The notes: generated by a model not told the origin, from the sequence alone. 64,000 nt of DNA from Pectobacterium versatile (GCF_020166435.1 NZ_JAINZP010000002.1:248001-312000), one strand, 5' to 3'; positions 37,835-51,528 are shown, numbered from the stretch's first letter. Program-made: numbers and translations.

Positions 37835-38702
37835 TCTAATGAACACCTTCCTGCTGTACGCTCGGCTTGCTTAAACACTTTACGGTTCTATTCTGTTGCT
37901 GCCGTTTCCGTTCTGCGAGTAGGTTGATCAACGGTTTGATAGGCACTTCGTAGTATAATGCCAGTAAGTTAAATAACTGACTGGCTTTTTCCTTAGCTTT
38001 TCGTATTTATAAAGTATTTCCTCCATATTATTTAGCGTAGTCAATGATTTTAACTGGGAAATGCTGGCAATCGAAATTGGCTTGTATATACCCACTCACC
38101 ATGTTCTTTGCATTTTGCTGAAAATGAATATCCTGCTTTATACGAAGCGACAACGCGCAAGGACACACAGAACATAGCGAGGAAAAAACTGAGGAACTAC
38201 TCTCGGAACGTAATGATAAGATATTATTTCTCTTGTTGAACATTAATTATATTCATTAACTCCGATTAATTTACAACCTCAATATTCATTGAATTACCCA
38301 TATTATTATTTTGCTAAGTGTGCCATCACTACATTTTAAAACAATAAATACACTCAATCACCACTCATTATTTCAATAATTATCAAATCAGTGTAAATAA
38401 TTTCATAGTAATTTTAAATTCCCACTTCAATATTCTTAAAAAAAAATAAAAATCATTGACAAATTTACATCCGGAAACTTAACTAAACATTAACCCTTGG
38501 GTTTTAAATATAATACATTTGTTCAACTAATTATTTATTGAAAATAAACTAGATACTACGATAAATCCATTACGCTCAGGTATTTCAGTCGTAACAATGT
38601 TTGCTGCACTATTGGCATGCGCGTTAGGACATGAAAATTGGGAAGTGAATAATAGTAATTTGATAATTAACATCATTACTCCATTATAGAGGAAGTCAAA
38701 AT
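37835..38702. other. AT-rich non-coding region upstream of the small gene
   Basis: 868 bp. The left end carries a degenerate half of the long palindromic element (about 37854-37910). From about 38,020 the DNA becomes very AT-rich. A 30-codon frame (38597-38689) has no ribosome site and is not called. The small gene's promoter must lie in this stretch, but no box is clear. Confidence 0.5.
37854..37910. repeat. Degenerate half-copy of the artJ-rlmC palindromic element
   Basis: CTGTACGCTCGGCTTGC matches CTGTACGCTCGGATTGC of the element at 18513-18625. Further on, ACACTTTAC..TTCTATTC..GCCGTTT parallels ACGCTTTACTCTTCTATTC..ACCGTTC. The left arm is missing. Confidence 0.55.
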
Positions 38703-39056
38703 ATGAATACTACGACCTTAGTTCATGACAAAAAAAAAGATAATCGCACAGTGCATTACCCTGTAAAAAACGGTATTGAAATCACTGCGGAAGATTTAAG
38801 TGAGTTACTTGAAAATCACATTACTGTGATAATTTTTATAAAAGATGGAGAATGGACACCCGCAATTCATGCGCCTATCCCTTCAGGATATGAATTAGCT
38901 AAAGTCATTACTATTAATAACGTGACCTCCGCTTCAACGCCCCCCGTTGAATTACATGTGAATGGAGAAACGATATTAATAGGACCCAATAAAGGCGGCT
39001 TTCTTTTCGCTTATTCTAAAGATGATAAATGGGAGATACACGGACTAGATTCGTAA
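38703..39056 (+). CDS. Unidentified 117-residue protein in an AT-rich island
   Basis: I do not recognise this protein. It has a good AGAGGAAG ribosome site, an ordinary codon structure and its own terminator, so it is likely real. The product is soluble-looking, with no signal peptide or membrane segment. A lysine-rich N-terminus (HDKKKDNR) leads into alternating hydrophobic strands (ITVIIFIKDG, AKVITINNV, VELHVNGETILIG, GGFLFAYSKD), suggesting a small beta-sandwich. Base composition is much more AT-rich than the neighbours, a sign of transfer. No partner gene is adjacent. Confidence 0.65.
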   Translation: MNTTTLVHDKKKDNRTVHYPVKNGIEITAEDLSELLENHITVIIFIKDGEWTPAIHAPIPSGYELAKVITINNVTSASTPPVELHVNGETILIGPNKGGFLFAYSKDDKWEIHGLDS

Positions 39057-39088
39057 ATAACTTACAATAGAGTGCCATGTCATTTTTC

Positions 39089-39130
39089 AAAAACAGCGTG
39101 CTAATAGGACTTTAGCAACGCTGTTTTTAC
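39089..39130 (+). terminator. Intrinsic terminator of the small gene
   Basis: AAAAACAGCG with TGCTA pairs with TAGCA and CGCTGTTTTT across a short loop with one bulged A; a T-run ends it. Confidence 0.75.
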
Positions 39131-39338
39131 TTTTTCAGTATATAGAATATTCGTAAAGCTTGTGCTATCCCACCATTTTTCGACCCACTTTGTTTGACCC
39201 TATATTCTTCCTCACTGTACACTTTCAGCTCGATAGCATAGATGACCAGATATACAATTTCACTGCGAGTCGGTATTTTGGCCTTGATGTTAACACTTTT
39301 TACCCACTTGCTACCGAGACAGTTCGGTACCTGATGTT

Positions 39339-40505
39339 TTACTCCAGTCCGACTTTCAGCAGTTTACCATTGTCGTGATCGGTCAACAAATAGAGATAGC
39401 CGTCCGGCCCCAACCTTACGTCACGGATGCGTTCACCGCGGTCGCCTAGCAAGCGCTCTTGGGACGTGACCTTGTCACCATCAAGCGTCAGGCGAATCAG
39501 GTTCTTCTCTGCCAGCGCGCCGATGAAGACCGAATTTTTCCACTGCGGGAAACGATCGCTGTTATAGAACGCCATTCCGCTAATTCCTGGTGATTTTTCC
39601 CAGTAAAAATCAGGATTCACCATCCCCGCGATCTCTTTTCCTTTCGCTTCTGGAATTTTCAGCCCAGAATAGTTAATCCCATGCGTGGCAATCGGCCAGC
39701 CGTAATTTCCCCCTGCTTTAGGGATGTTGATTTCATCGCCGCCTTTCGGGCCATGCTCGTTTTCCCACAGCACACCAGACCACGGATTAATCGCCAATCC
39801 CTGTGGGTTGCGGTGGCCGTAAGACCAGATTTCCGGTCGCGCGTTAGGCGTATTCACAAACGGGTTATCGGACGGCACTTTACCCTCCGCAGTCAGGCGA
39901 ACAATTTTGCCCTGTAATTTATCCAGATCTTGTGCAGTCGGGCGTTCGTTGTTTTCGCCCAGTGCAATAAACAGATGCCCTTGTCGATCAAAGGCCAGCT
40001 TGCCGCCGAAATGGTTACCCGTTGACAGTTTCGGTTCCTGACGGAAGAAGACCGTGAAACTCTCTAACCGTTTATTATCTTCAGAGAGCTTACCGTAGCC
40101 GACAGCGGTTCCCGCTTTACCCTCGCTCCCCTCTTCAGCGAAGCTCAGATAGATGCGCCGATTCTGTGCAAAATCCGGCGATAGCGCGACTTCCAGCAAT
40201 CCGCCCTGTGATTTAGCGAAGACTTTCGGTACACCGGCTATCGGCGCAGACAGCGCACTACCCGCTTTCCATAAGCGTAAATTCCCGGCGCGTTCCGTAA
40301 TCAGAATCCCCTGTTCTTCCGGCAAAAACGCTAATGACCACGGATGATCCAGCTTATCCTGCAATTCCGTCACCTTCGGTTCCGCCGCCAAGATCTGGCT
40401 GGAAAACAGCAACGTTGCGCTAAGCAGCAACCAATGCGGTGCAGCAGAAAATCGTCGTAACACGGTGTGTGAAGCAGAATCGCGAGGCATCAGGCGATAG
40501 GGCAT
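39339..40505 (-). CDS. yliI: YliI-type PQQ-dependent soluble aldose sugar dehydrogenase
   Basis: Periplasmic quinoprotein of 388 residues in the six-bladed glucose/sorbosone dehydrogenase family; it oxidises aldoses to lactones using PQQ. The N-terminal signal segment is WLLLSATLLFSSQILAAE. Landmarks include LDHPWSLAFLP, STGNHFGGKLAFD (catalytic His region), YGHRNPQGLAINP and NEHGPKGGDEINI. ATG 40505 has GGAGAC upstream and is preferred to the longer open frame. PQQ synthesis genes are not in the window. Adjacent rimO is as in E. coli. Confidence 0.92.
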   Translation of the reverse strand: MPYRLMPRDSASHTVLRRFSAAPHWLLLSATLLFSSQILAAEPKVTELQDKLDHPWSLAFLPEEQGILITERAGNLRLWKAGSALSAPIAGVPKVFAKSQGGLLEVALSPDFAQNRRIYLSFAEEGSEGKAGTAVGYGKLSEDNKRLESFTVFFRQEPKLSTGNHFGGKLAFDRQGHLFIALGENNERPTAQDLDKLQGKIVRLTAEGKVPSDNPFVNTPNARPEIWSYGHRNPQGLAINPWSGVLWENEHGPKGGDEINIPKAGGNYGWPIATHGINYSGLKIPEAKGKEIAGMVNPDFYWEKSPGISGMAFYNSDRFPQWKNSVFIGALAEKNLIRLTLDGDKVTSQERLLGDRGERIRDVRLGPDGYLYLLTDHDNGKLLKVGLE

Positions 40506-40728
40506 AGCGTTGTCTCCATCCAACAAAAGTCCTGTAAATTTAGGCGGCAGGCGATGTTTGTGCAAAAAAACGGGGCAAGGTTTACATTTATTGAAGAAAT
40601 TCAGCCGTTAAAAGCACCATCGCCGCAGTGATAAAATGCTGAGTTTTACACCACTGACTATAAGGATAATCAACTATGGTGTAGAATCCTCCGGTTTTTA
40701 TTTTCTGTTTATTTTGTGAGCGAATAAT

Positions 40729-42042
40729 ATGCAACAACCACGTATCGGCTTTGTTTCCCTCGGTTGCCCGAAAAACCTCGTCGACTCCGAGAGGATTCTG
40801 ACCGAACTGCGTACTGAAGGTTATCAGGTCGTCCCACGTTATGACGACGCTGAGCTGGTGATCGTCAATACCTGTGGTTTTATTGACAGCGCCGTACAAG
40901 AGTCACTGGAAGCCATCGGCGAAGCGCTGAATGAAAACGGTAAAGTCATCGTAACGGGCTGTCTGGGTGCCAAAGAAAACCAAATACGCGAAGTGCATCC
41001 AAAAGTTCTGGAAATTACCGGCCCGCACAGCTACGAGCAGGTGCTGTCACACGTCCATCAATATGTCCCTAAACCGGCGCACAACCCGTTTACCAGTCTG
41101 GTTCCCGAGCAAGGTGTGAAACTCACGCCGCGCCATTATGCTTATCTGAAAATTTCAGAAGGCTGTAACCACCGCTGTACGTTCTGCATCATCCCTTCTA
41201 TGCGTGGCGATTTGGACAGCCGTCCAATCGGCTCGGTGTTGGATGAAGCAAAACGTCTGGTTGATGCTGGGGTAAAAGAGCTGCTGGTGATTTCTCAGGA
41301 TACCTCAGCGTACGGTGCGGATGTGAAGCAGCGTATGGGATTCTGGAATGGTCAACCGGTCAAAACCAGTATGGCCAGCCTGTGTGAGCAACTGGCGTCG
41401 CTGGGCGTGTGGGTACGCCTGCACTATGTCTACCCTTACCCACATGTAGACGATGTCATTCCATTAATGGCGGAAGGCAAAATCCTGCCTTATCTGGACA
41501 TCCCGCTCCAGCACGCCAGCCCGAAAATTCTCAAGCTGATGAAGCGTCCGGGTGCGGTAGAAAGAACGCTGGAGCGCATTAAGCGCTGGCGTGAAATCTG
41601 CCCGGACTTAACGCTGCGTTCTACCTTTATTGTCGGCTTCCCTGGCGAAACGGAAGAAGACTTCCAGATGCTGCTCGACTTCCTGAAAGAAGCCAAGCTT
41701 GACCGCGTAGGCTGCTTTAAATTCAGTCCGGTCGAAGGCGCAGCGGCAAATGAATTGCCAGATCAGGTGCCGGAAGAGGTCAAAGAAGAGCGTTTCCACC
41801 GCTTCATGCAGCTTCAGCAGGCGATTTCCACCCAGCGTTTGCAGGATAAAATTGGCCGTGAAGTGCTGGTGCTGATCGATGAAATCGACGAAGAAGGCGC
41901 GATTGGCCGCAGCATGGCTGACGCCCCTGAAATTGACGGCGCAGTTTACCTGAACGGCGAAACCGGCGTGAAAGTCGGTGACATCGTCAAGGTGAAGGTC
42001 GAACACGCAGACGAGTACGATCTGTGGGGTAGCCGCGTTTAA
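40729..42042 (+). CDS. rimO: RimO, ribosomal protein S12 methylthiotransferase
   Basis: Radical-SAM enzyme of 437 residues that adds a methylthio group to Asp88 of ribosomal protein S12. The N-terminal UPF0004 domain has the auxiliary [4Fe-4S] cysteines (SLGCPKN, VNTCGF, TGCLG). The radical-SAM motif CNHRCTFC follows, and a C-terminal TRAM domain (about residues 370-437) carries [13 protein letters not shown]. Divergent from the aldose dehydrogenase gene, with an intrinsic terminator downstream. Confidence 0.97.
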   Translation: MQQPRIGFVSLGCPKNLVDSERILTELRTEGYQVVPRYDDAELVIVNTCGFIDSAVQESLEAIGEALNENGKVIVTGCLGAKENQIREVHPKVLEITGPHSYEQVLSHVHQYVPKPAHNPFTSLVPEQGVKLTPRHYAYLKISEGCNHRCTFCIIPSMRGDLDSRPIGSVLDEAKRLVDAGVKELLVISQDTSAYGADVKQRMGFWNGQPVKTSMASLCEQLASLGVWVRLHYVYPYPHVDDVIPLMAEGKILPYLDIPLQHASPKILKLMKRPGAVERTLERIKRWREICPDLTLRSTFIVGFPGETEEDFQMLLDFLKEAKLDRVGCFKFSPVEGAAANELPDQVPEEVKEERFHRFMQLQQAISTQRLQDKIGREVLVLIDEIDEEGAIGRSMADAPEIDGAVYLNGETGVKVGDIVKVKVEHADEYDLWGSRV

Positions 42043-42052
42043 TACGCTTATC

Positions 42053-42092
42053 ACGCCAGCTCTTCCGCCCGAAAAGCTGGCGTTTTATTTTT
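42053..42092 (+). terminator. Intrinsic terminator of rimO
   Basis: ACGCCAGCT pairs with AGCTGGCGT, followed by TTTATTTTT. Confidence 0.85.
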
Positions 42093-42215
42093 ACACCATC
42101 TCGCCCCGAACGCTGAAAATTCAATCAATAAACCGCCCATTCCTCGCCTGCGTCTTGCGTCACCCTGTCAGGTAAAGTAGCCTTGAGGCATGATTAGTCT
42201 ACTCGCCTTACCTGA

Positions 42216-43004
<789 letters not shown>

Positions 43005-43013
43005 CGTCTTTCT

Positions 43014-44189
43014 CTACGCCGTTTTCCCTATCGCATTGGTGAGTTTGCGCCATAGCCATTCGAGCGGCCCCTGACGAAAAGAGCGCAGCCAGTAGTGAGA
43101 AAAGACCAGATTGACGATCCAAATAGCGGGAACCAGTGCCAGCAGTTGCAGGCGGCTGAACGCCATAAACAGGCCAAGCTGATTAAACAACACCACACAA
43201 ATCAGCGTTTGCAGCAAATAGTTGGTTAACGCCATGCGCCCGACATCCGTAATCCAATACGTGATGCGCCATTGGCACAGCATGGCCCAAAAGCCGTAGC
43301 ACAGCGCCAGATACCCTATCGCCTGCAAAGGTGAACTCAATTCACGCGGAATCTGCAATAACAGCCCGCTCCAGCGATATTCCCAACCCACCAGCCACTG
43401 ACCCACCACGCCAATACTGTTAATTGCCACACCGAGCGGAATCAGCCACAGCGCAACCTTACGATAATGTGCCGTACTAAACTCACCTTTCAGCCAGCCG
43501 CTGCGCATCAACCCTGCACCTAGCAGCATCGACCCTGCCAGCAGCCAGCCGTACTGCACGCCCAGCGATAACAGACTTTCAATGAGCAGATCGACACGGT
43601 TCCCCCACGCTTCCGGGCCACCTAACGCCCGCCAGTAGGCTTCATAAGTGATATCTGCCATGTCTGGTAGCCAGAAGTGCCCCGGCTGCAAACTCAGAAT
43701 CTGGCTCAGTACAAACAGCACACCAATCCCCACCAGATAGAGGATTGCCCCCATTCGCATTAACAATCGGCTGCTCTCCGCGTGACGAATCATGCCGTAA
43801 CACACCAGTCCAATCAGCGCATAGTCGAGCAAAATGTCCCCATCCCACAGGAAAATGGCATGAATCACCCCGATAATCATCAGCCAGAACAGGCGTGCGT
43901 GTACCCAGTGTTTCCCGCGTGACAGCAGCAGCTGTAGTCCCGCACCAAAAAGAAGGGAGAAAAGCGTCAGAAATTTCGCCTGCGCAACCAGATCCATCGC
44001 TGCCCATGTTAAAGCATCAGATAATGTGGTTTGTCCCTGCCAGGCCGGGTTCAGGTATGCCGCATGCGGTAAGCCAAACGCCATAATATTCAGCAGTAAA
44101 ATACCCAAAATAGCGATGCCGCGCGCGAAGTCCAGCGCCACGATCCGCGAGGATGGTGAATGAGGTGACGGTATAGTGTGAGAAGGCAT
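43014..44189 (-). CDS. yeiB: YeiB, DUF418 inner-membrane protein
   Basis: Polytopic membrane protein of 391 residues with roughly ten hydrophobic segments. The N-terminal DFARGIAILGILLLNIMAF motif and the C-terminal DUF418 domain (DVGRMALTNYLLQT) identify the YeiB family. It may have an acyltransferase-like fold; function unknown. It lies downstream of folE on the same strand, as in E. coli, 138 bp after it. Confidence 0.9.
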   Translation of the reverse strand: MPSHTIPSPHSPSSRIVALDFARGIAILGILLLNIMAFGLPHAAYLNPAWQGQTTLSDALTWAAMDLVAQAKFLTLFSLLFGAGLQLLLSRGKHWVHARLFWLMIIGVIHAIFLWDGDILLDYALIGLVCYGMIRHAESSRLLMRMGAILYLVGIGVLFVLSQILSLQPGHFWLPDMADITYEAYWRALGGPEAWGNRVDLLIESLLSLGVQYGWLLAGSMLLGAGLMRSGWLKGEFSTAHYRKVALWLIPLGVAINSIGVVGQWLVGWEYRWSGLLLQIPRELSSPLQAIGYLALCYGFWAMLCQWRITYWITDVGRMALTNYLLQTLICVVLFNQLGLFMAFSRLQLLALVPAIWIVNLVFSHYWLRSFRQGPLEWLWRKLTNAIGKTA

Positions 44190-44327
44190 ACAAATTACAT
44201 TTTCAAATCATCGAAGTCGCGATTGTATGCACAGATGGGAGAAAAGCGAAGAGGCTTGCTGATTTGGCGATGACCGATTTGACGATGACGAAGTGTATTT
44301 TCTTCATCATCGCCAATAAGAGATAGC

Positions 44328-44990
44328 TTAATTATGGTGGCGTACCGCGCGCAAGAATTCCTGACGCGTGTTCTGGCTGGATTTAAACAGCCCGCCTAAC
44401 GATGTCGTAGTCGTGGCGCTGGTCGCATCACGAATGCCGCGCGCCTTCACGCAGTAGTGCACCGCATCAATCGAGACCGCGACATTGTTTGTTCCCAACA
44501 ACGTTTGCAGCGCGACCAAAATCTGCTGAGTTAAGCGCTCCTGCACCTGAGGGCGCTGAGAGAAAAACTGGACGATTCGGTTGAGCTTCGACAAGCCGAT
44601 AACGCCCTCTTTCGGAATATACGCCACAGTGGCTTTCCCATCGATCGTCACGAAGTGGTGCTCGCAGGTGCTGGTCAGGGTGATGTCCCGCACGGTAACC
44701 ATTTCATCAACCTTCATTTTGTTTTCAATGATGGTGATTTTGGGGAAGTTGGCGTAGTCCAAACCGGAGAATATTTCATCAACGTACATTTTGGCGATAC
44801 GAGTCGGTGTTTCAGCCAAGCTGTCATCGCCCAGATCGAGACTCAGCAAATTCATAATTTCCGTCATGTGCTCGGCAATACGTTGCTTACGCGTATCTCG
44901 ATCCAGCAACGCCCCGCGCAGCGGCGTTTCTAGACCGCGTGCCAGCAGCGCTTCATGCACCATAACGGCTTCTTTACTTAGTGATGACAT
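44328..44990 (-). CDS. folE: FolE, GTP cyclohydrolase I
   Basis: Homodecameric zinc enzyme of 220 residues that converts GTP to dihydroneopterin triphosphate, the first step of folate synthesis. Zinc ligands lie in [13 protein letters not shown] (Cys and His) and VHYCVKARG (Cys). The substrate-binding [15 protein letters not shown] and QERLTQQI segments are intact. It is followed by yeiB. Confidence 0.97.
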   Translation of the reverse strand: MSSLSKEAVMVHEALLARGLETPLRGALLDRDTRKQRIAEHMTEIMNLLSLDLGDDSLAETPTRIAKMYVDEIFSGLDYANFPKITIIENKMKVDEMVTVRDITLTSTCEHHFVTIDGKATVAYIPKEGVIGLSKLNRIVQFFSQRPQVQERLTQQILVALQTLLGTNNVAVSIDAVHYCVKARGIRDATSATTTTSLGGLFKSSQNTRQEFLRAVRHHN

Positions 44991-45307
44991 TATTATTCTC
45001 CTGCAGGTGTCACTATATCTATCGCACTGTCATGGCCTTGGTCAGACCCTAGCGCCGTCAACACTCTAGTTGAGAGAGTCACGATTATCCAGCGATTGTA
45101 TGTCATGATTGTTGAAATAGATTCAAGTTATCAGGTGCAGCAGCTGTGCCTGTGTGCGGTCACAGAGCGAATAGAAAAGTCGATATTCAGTAATAAATAT
45201 TCAGCGATAAACAAAAAAGCACTGAGAAAACAGCCCCAGTGCTTTTAACGATAAATCACCCGATTTTTACGGCCATCTCTATTCCGACGCCGCTTGTCAT
45301 GAAATTA
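44991..45307. other. folE upstream region
   Basis: 317 bp between folE and the chemoreceptor gene, both on the minus strand. It holds the chemoreceptor terminator (45213-45246) at one end and must hold the folE promoter. No operator is assigned. Confidence 0.45.
45213..45246 (-). terminator. Intrinsic terminator of the chemoreceptor gene
   Basis: AAAAGCACTG pairs with CAGTGCTTTT; on the minus strand the stem is followed by TTTTTTGTTTATC. Confidence 0.8.
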
Positions 45308-46990
45308 TCAGAAGGTTTCCCAGTTGTCGTTAGCATTGCCCTTCTTACCGCCAGCGGCCGCTAATAGCATCGGCTTTTGCGTTGCTGGCGCTTTCTCCGC
45401 CAGACGCTGCTGAGGACGACGAAGTGCCTCTGAACCCGACAGTTGGAACACCGATACCGCTTCAGTTAACTGACGAGCCTGATCTTCCAGCGATGCGGCA
45501 GCAGCGGCAGATTCCTGTACCAGTGCGGAGTTCTGCTGTGTGACACCATCCATTTCGGTCACGGCCTGACCAATCTGGGTAATACCGCGGCTCTGTTCAT
45601 CCGATGCCGATGCGATTTCGCCCATTAGATCGTTCACACGAGTAATGGCAGAAATGATGGAATCCATCGCTTCGCCGGTTTGTGTGACCTGATTTGACCC
45701 CATGTTGACGCGGGTAACCGATTCGGTGATCAGACTTTCAATTTCTTTCGCCGCCTGAGCACTGCGCTGTGCCAGATTACGAACTTCACCCGCGACGACC
45801 GCAAAGCCACGGCCTTGCTCACCGGCTCTGGCGGCTTCGACTGCCGCATTCAGTGCCAGAATGTTGGTCTGGAAAGCAATACCGTTGATCACGCTGGTGA
45901 TGTCGGCAATTTTCTTCGAACTGGTCGTAATACTCGCCATTGTTGCCATCACATCTGCCGTGACGTCGCCGCCTTTCTTCGCCGCAACGGAGGCTTCCTG
46001 CGCCAGTTTAGTGGCTTGATGGACGTTATCGGCATTCTGTTTCACCGTCGCGCTCAACTCTTCCATGCTAGCGGCTGTCTGCTCTAGGGCGGCAGCCTGC
46101 TGCTCGGTGCGCGCAGACAGATCGTTATTACCGCTTCTGATTTCACTTGAACCTTGATGAATCGATGCCGAACTGTCACGAATGATGGAAACGGTATTCA
46201 CCAGGCTCCCCTGAACCTCTTTCAGGTAAGGAATCAACTGTCCAGCACAGTTGCGGCCAAACTCTTCAAGCGGGTGACCAAGCTGCCCAGCAGCCAGCAC
46301 TTGAAAATACCCTTTGATCATATTCAACGGCTTGACCAGATAGTGGACCAGGTAGCGATCCGTCAATAGTAGGATAAGCAACCCAAGAACCGCCGCCCCC
46401 AGCAGGATATAATTACTCCAGTCAACCAGACTGTAGACCTCATTCATTGATATCTCTGATGACGAGAAGATCGCAGTCTGGTATTTCTCCATACTACTGC
46501 CAAACGCTACGCTCAGTGGCGGGTACGTTTTACGGAAAAGCTGACGGAATTCTTCATGACGATTATCACGCGCGGCACTCAGCATCGGCGTTAACCCATT
46601 ATCCAGAAGTTGGGTCCACGTCGCGATCATATTGTCTGCCGTTTCTTTATCGACACCGATATGCCCAACGGCTTTAAACGCGGCCAGTTGTTCTGACGTA
46701 TTTTTAAACGCCGCTGTCGCAGACGTGAATACTTTTTCTGCTTCCGCAGTTTCACCGGTTTGCTGGAAATCCATAGAACGTAACAAGCGAGTAACCGTAC
46801 GAAAATACTGGTCATTGCCTTTCACCAGCATCTCTACGTTTTTACGCTGAGTTTCGCCGGACTCCAATAGTGTAGTCATGCTGCTTAGTGAGGTAGTGGT
46901 AAAGAAAGACGCCCCCCCCCATACAGCCAGAAACAGACCCAATATTGTTAAAAGCATTGCCCTGATGGTGATATTTTTTAAAAAATTCAC
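45308..46990 (-). CDS. Methyl-accepting chemotaxis protein, MCP
   Basis: Inner-membrane chemoreceptor of 560 residues. TM1 (about 11-31), a periplasmic four-helix ligand domain (about 32-187), TM2 (about 190-210), HAMP, and a long cytoplasmic signalling domain with the hairpin tip [21 protein letters not shown] region. It ends in the CheR/CheB tether NWETF. Ligand unknown. A run of nine G residues on the coding strand lies in TM1 codons (46912-46920), a possible slippage site. A sigma-28 promoter about 190 bp upstream indicates flagellar-class control. Confidence 0.93.
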   Translation of the reverse strand: MNFLKNITIRAMLLTILGLFLAVWGGASFFTTTSLSSMTTLLESGETQRKNVEMLVKGNDQYFRTVTRLLRSMDFQQTGETAEAEKVFTSATAAFKNTSEQLAAFKAVGHIGVDKETADNMIATWTQLLDNGLTPMLSAARDNRHEEFRQLFRKTYPPLSVAFGSSMEKYQTAIFSSSEISMNEVYSLVDWSNYILLGAAVLGLLILLLTDRYLVHYLVKPLNMIKGYFQVLAAGQLGHPLEEFGRNCAGQLIPYLKEVQGSLVNTVSIIRDSSASIHQGSSEIRSGNNDLSARTEQQAAALEQTAASMEELSATVKQNADNVHQATKLAQEASVAAKKGGDVTADVMATMASITTSSKKIADITSVINGIAFQTNILALNAAVEAARAGEQGRGFAVVAGEVRNLAQRSAQAAKEIESLITESVTRVNMGSNQVTQTGEAMDSIISAITRVNDLMGEIASASDEQSRGITQIGQAVTEMDGVTQQNSALVQESAAAAASLEDQARQLTEAVSVFQLSGSEALRRPQQRLAEKAPATQKPMLLAAAGGKKGNANDNWETF

Positions 46991-47691
46991 AGAAGACTCC
47001 TATAAATTATCTGGCGATTTTCCTCTGCGCTTTCTGCAAGATAGCCGCACATTTTTAATTGGAAATACGCCGGGTGTTACGTCATTTAATGAAGAGCAGA
47101 GGCTCTCATTAGTTAGAGTTATTTTCCTTTAATGACCAAAAGATACACTTCCTTACAATAACGATAAGATATTCCTACCATACATTAACATTATCGGCAC
47201 TTTAGGCGGGCACTTTACGCCGTTACATCAACAAATGCGATAAAAATGAAGAATTGCGATAGTTTTTGGCTATTGCTCTGATACAACAATTTACATGTAC
47301 ATTTAACTGTTTATTTTAATTATCTATTTATTTTTACGCCTTCGCTATTGCGTCAGGGAAAATACGGATTTATTTTTCTGTGATTATTCTTATTTTTTTC
47401 ATTCTGCCCTATTCATTAGAAAATATGTCCTATTCACAGCAATAGTTGATTGTGATGCTATTAATTCCGGCCGCGATCATTTTATCGCTTTTTTCTCTTT
47501 TTCCGTTCGAATATTAATCCTGATGATAATTACGCCCGTCATTTTCATCATTCCGAGCACATCTCATCGCGCTGGGTTTATGTTGCGTTCACGTTAGTGT
47601 GGCGTAAGCCAGTTGCGAAATGCGCAGCTTGCCGCTACACTTCACAAAAAATGAATAATCGAACACCAGTTCATTACGAAAAGAGAAAAAT
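46991..47691. other. Chemoreceptor-LysR divergent region
   Basis: 701 bp. It holds the sigma-28 promoter of the chemoreceptor at 47191-47217 and an AT-rich stretch to the lysR gene. No ORF of interest is seen on either strand. Confidence 0.55.
47191..47217 (-). promoter_or_regulatory. Sigma-28 (FliA) promoter of the chemoreceptor gene
   Basis: On the minus strand TAAA, 15 bp, then GCCGATAA: an exact match to the core of the flagellar class 3 promoter. It gives a 5' leader of about 190 nt. Confidence 0.85.
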
Positions 47692-49817
<2,126 letters not shown>

Positions 49818-49859
49818 TTGCACCACTGTCAGGAACAGAATAAAGGAGGCTGTACAGCG

Positions 49860-50702
49860 ATGAATTCATCACTGGAACTGCTGGAAGAACACCGTATGTT
49901 TGGCGGCTGGCAACAGCGCTACCGCCATGTGTCAGAAACGCTGAACACCACCATGACGTTCAGCATTTATCTGCCACCGACACAGGATGACACGCCGCCG
50001 CCCGTGCTTTACTGGCTGTCTGGGTTAACCTGCAATGACGAAAATTTTACGACGAAAGCCGGTGCGCAGCGCGTTGCCTCCGAGCTAGGTCTGGTGCTGG
50101 TCATGCCGGACACCAGCCCGCGCGGCGATGGCGTAGCAGACGATGCAGGGTACGATCTGGGTCAGGGTGCGGGATTCTACGTGAATGCCACGCAGGCACC
50201 TTGGGCGGCACACTACCGGATGTATGACTATATCAGCAGCGAATTACCCGCGCTGATCCAGCAACATTTTAACGTGAATAGCCGTCAGTCCATCAGTGGG
50301 CATTCAATGGGCGGGCACGGCGCACTGATGCTGGCGCTACGCAACCCAGACCAATTCCTGTCTGCGTCGGCGTTCGCACCGATCACTAACCCCAGTCAGG
50401 TTCCGTGGGGGCGCAAGGCGCTTACCGCCTACCTCGGCGAGGATGAAACACAGTGGTTGCAGTATGACAGCTGCCATTTGCTGGCGAATAGCCAGAAGAA
50501 GCTGCCCATGCTGGTCGATCAGGGCGATTGCGATCAGTTCCTCCCCGATCAGCTGCAACCGGCGAAACTGGAAGCGTTGGCAAGCCAGTATGACTGGCCG
50601 CTGACGCTGCGGACACAGTCCGGCTATGACCACAGCTATTCCTTCATTGCTAGCTTCATCGAAGATCACCTGCGCTTCCACGCCCACTATTTGTACGCAT
50701 AA
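49860..50702 (+). CDS. yeiG: S-formylglutathione hydrolase (YeiG type)
   Basis: Serine hydrolase of 280 residues that releases formate and glutathione from S-formylglutathione, the second step after FrmA. The nucleophile is S149 in [10 protein letters not shown], the aspartate lies in the [11 protein letters not shown] segment and the histidine in [11 protein letters not shown] 49860 has AAAGGAGG ten bases before. Sequence and map position between folE and cirA correspond to E. coli yeiG, which in E. coli stands apart from frmA; here they form one unit. Confidence 0.95.
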   Translation: MNSSLELLEEHRMFGGWQQRYRHVSETLNTTMTFSIYLPPTQDDTPPPVLYWLSGLTCNDENFTTKAGAQRVASELGLVLVMPDTSPRGDGVADDAGYDLGQGAGFYVNATQAPWAAHYRMYDYISSELPALIQQHFNVNSRQSISGHSMGGHGALMLALRNPDQFLSASAFAPITNPSQVPWGRKALTAYLGEDETQWLQYDSCHLLANSQKKLPMLVDQGDCDQFLPDQLQPAKLEALASQYDWPLTLRTQSGYDHSYSFIASFIEDHLRFHAHYLYA

Positions 50703-50753
50703 ATAGTTGTATGCATAATCGCGATACGAATAATGGGCTATGCTCATCTAGCT

Positions 50754-50793
50754 GATAACCGCACTCGGGGGATATCTCCCGAGTGCGGTTATC
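50754..50793. terminator. Bidirectional-type hairpin after yeiG
   Basis: GATAACCGCACTCGGG pairs with CCCGAGTGCGGTTATC, a 16-bp stem with an 8-nt loop. It lacks a T-run but lies 51 bp after the gene's stop. Confidence 0.65.
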
Positions 50794-50883
50794 ACTTCCC
50801 TGTTACAGCAAATCTCAGTAAAACAATCACACACCTGCACCGTACTGAATAACGGAACCAAGACAAATAAAAAGGAAATCTTG

Positions 50884-51528
50884 ATGATATACGTTCATCA
50901 CCTCGAAAAATCTCGCTCAACCCGCGCGACCTGGCTACTGGAAGAACTGGGCGTTGACTATGAAATCATTCGCTACGCCCGTGACCCAAAAACGTTTAGC
51001 GCCCCTGCGTCGCTCAAGCAGATTCACCCGCTAGGGAAATCGCCGGTGATTACCGATGGCGAGCTGACGATTGCCGAATCCGGAGCCATTGTGGAATACC
51101 TGATTGAGACTTACGGCAACGGTAGGCTCCGTCCACAGAGCGGGCAAGCCCTGCTGGATTATCGCTTCTGGCTGCATTTTGCCGAAGGTTCCCTCATGCC
51201 GCTGCTGGTGATGCGTTTAGTATTGGCGAAGACAGAGTCCGCACCGATGCCGTTTTTCATCCGCCCTGTCGCGCGCAAAATTGTACAACGTATCGAGCAG
51301 GCCTTTATTGTGCCGCGGCTGACGACACAACTTCAGTTCATCGAACAGCATTTAACTAAACAAGATTGGTTTGCGGGAGAGTCGCTCAGCGGTGCCGATA
51401 TACAAATGGCTGTGCCGCTGATTTTGGCGAAAGCGCGTCTGGACCTCAGCCACTACCCGCATATTCAGCAATACATTGCACGGGCAGAAAGTCAGCCGAG
51501 TTATCAACAGGCTCTCACACAGGACTAA
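50884..51528 (+). CDS. Glutathione S-transferase family protein
   Basis: Protein of 214 residues with a GST N-terminal domain (HHLEKSRSTRATWLLEELG, HPLGKSPVI, ESGAIVEYL) and an all-helical C-terminal domain (SLSGADIQMAVPL). AAAAGGAAA precedes an overlapping TTG/ATG; ATG 50884 is used. It lies downstream of the glutathione-dependent formaldehyde pathway, although a hairpin separates them. A glutathione-linked function is likely, but substrate is unknown. It is distinct from the GST at 37217. Confidence 0.88.
   Translation: MIYVHHLEKSRSTRATWLLEELGVDYEIIRYARDPKTFSAPASLKQIHPLGKSPVITDGELTIAESGAIVEYLIETYGNGRLRPQSGQALLDYRFWLHFAEGSLMPLLVMRLVLAKTESAPMPFFIRPVARKIVQRIEQAFIVPRLTTQLQFIEQHLTKQDWFAGESLSGADIQMAVPLILAKARLDLSHYPHIQQYIARAESQPSYQQALTQD

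Noticed and set aside
38028-38243. 71-codon frame on the minus strand in the AT-rich island
   Set aside because: It has no ribosome site and is rich in S and K without domain features; probably chance.
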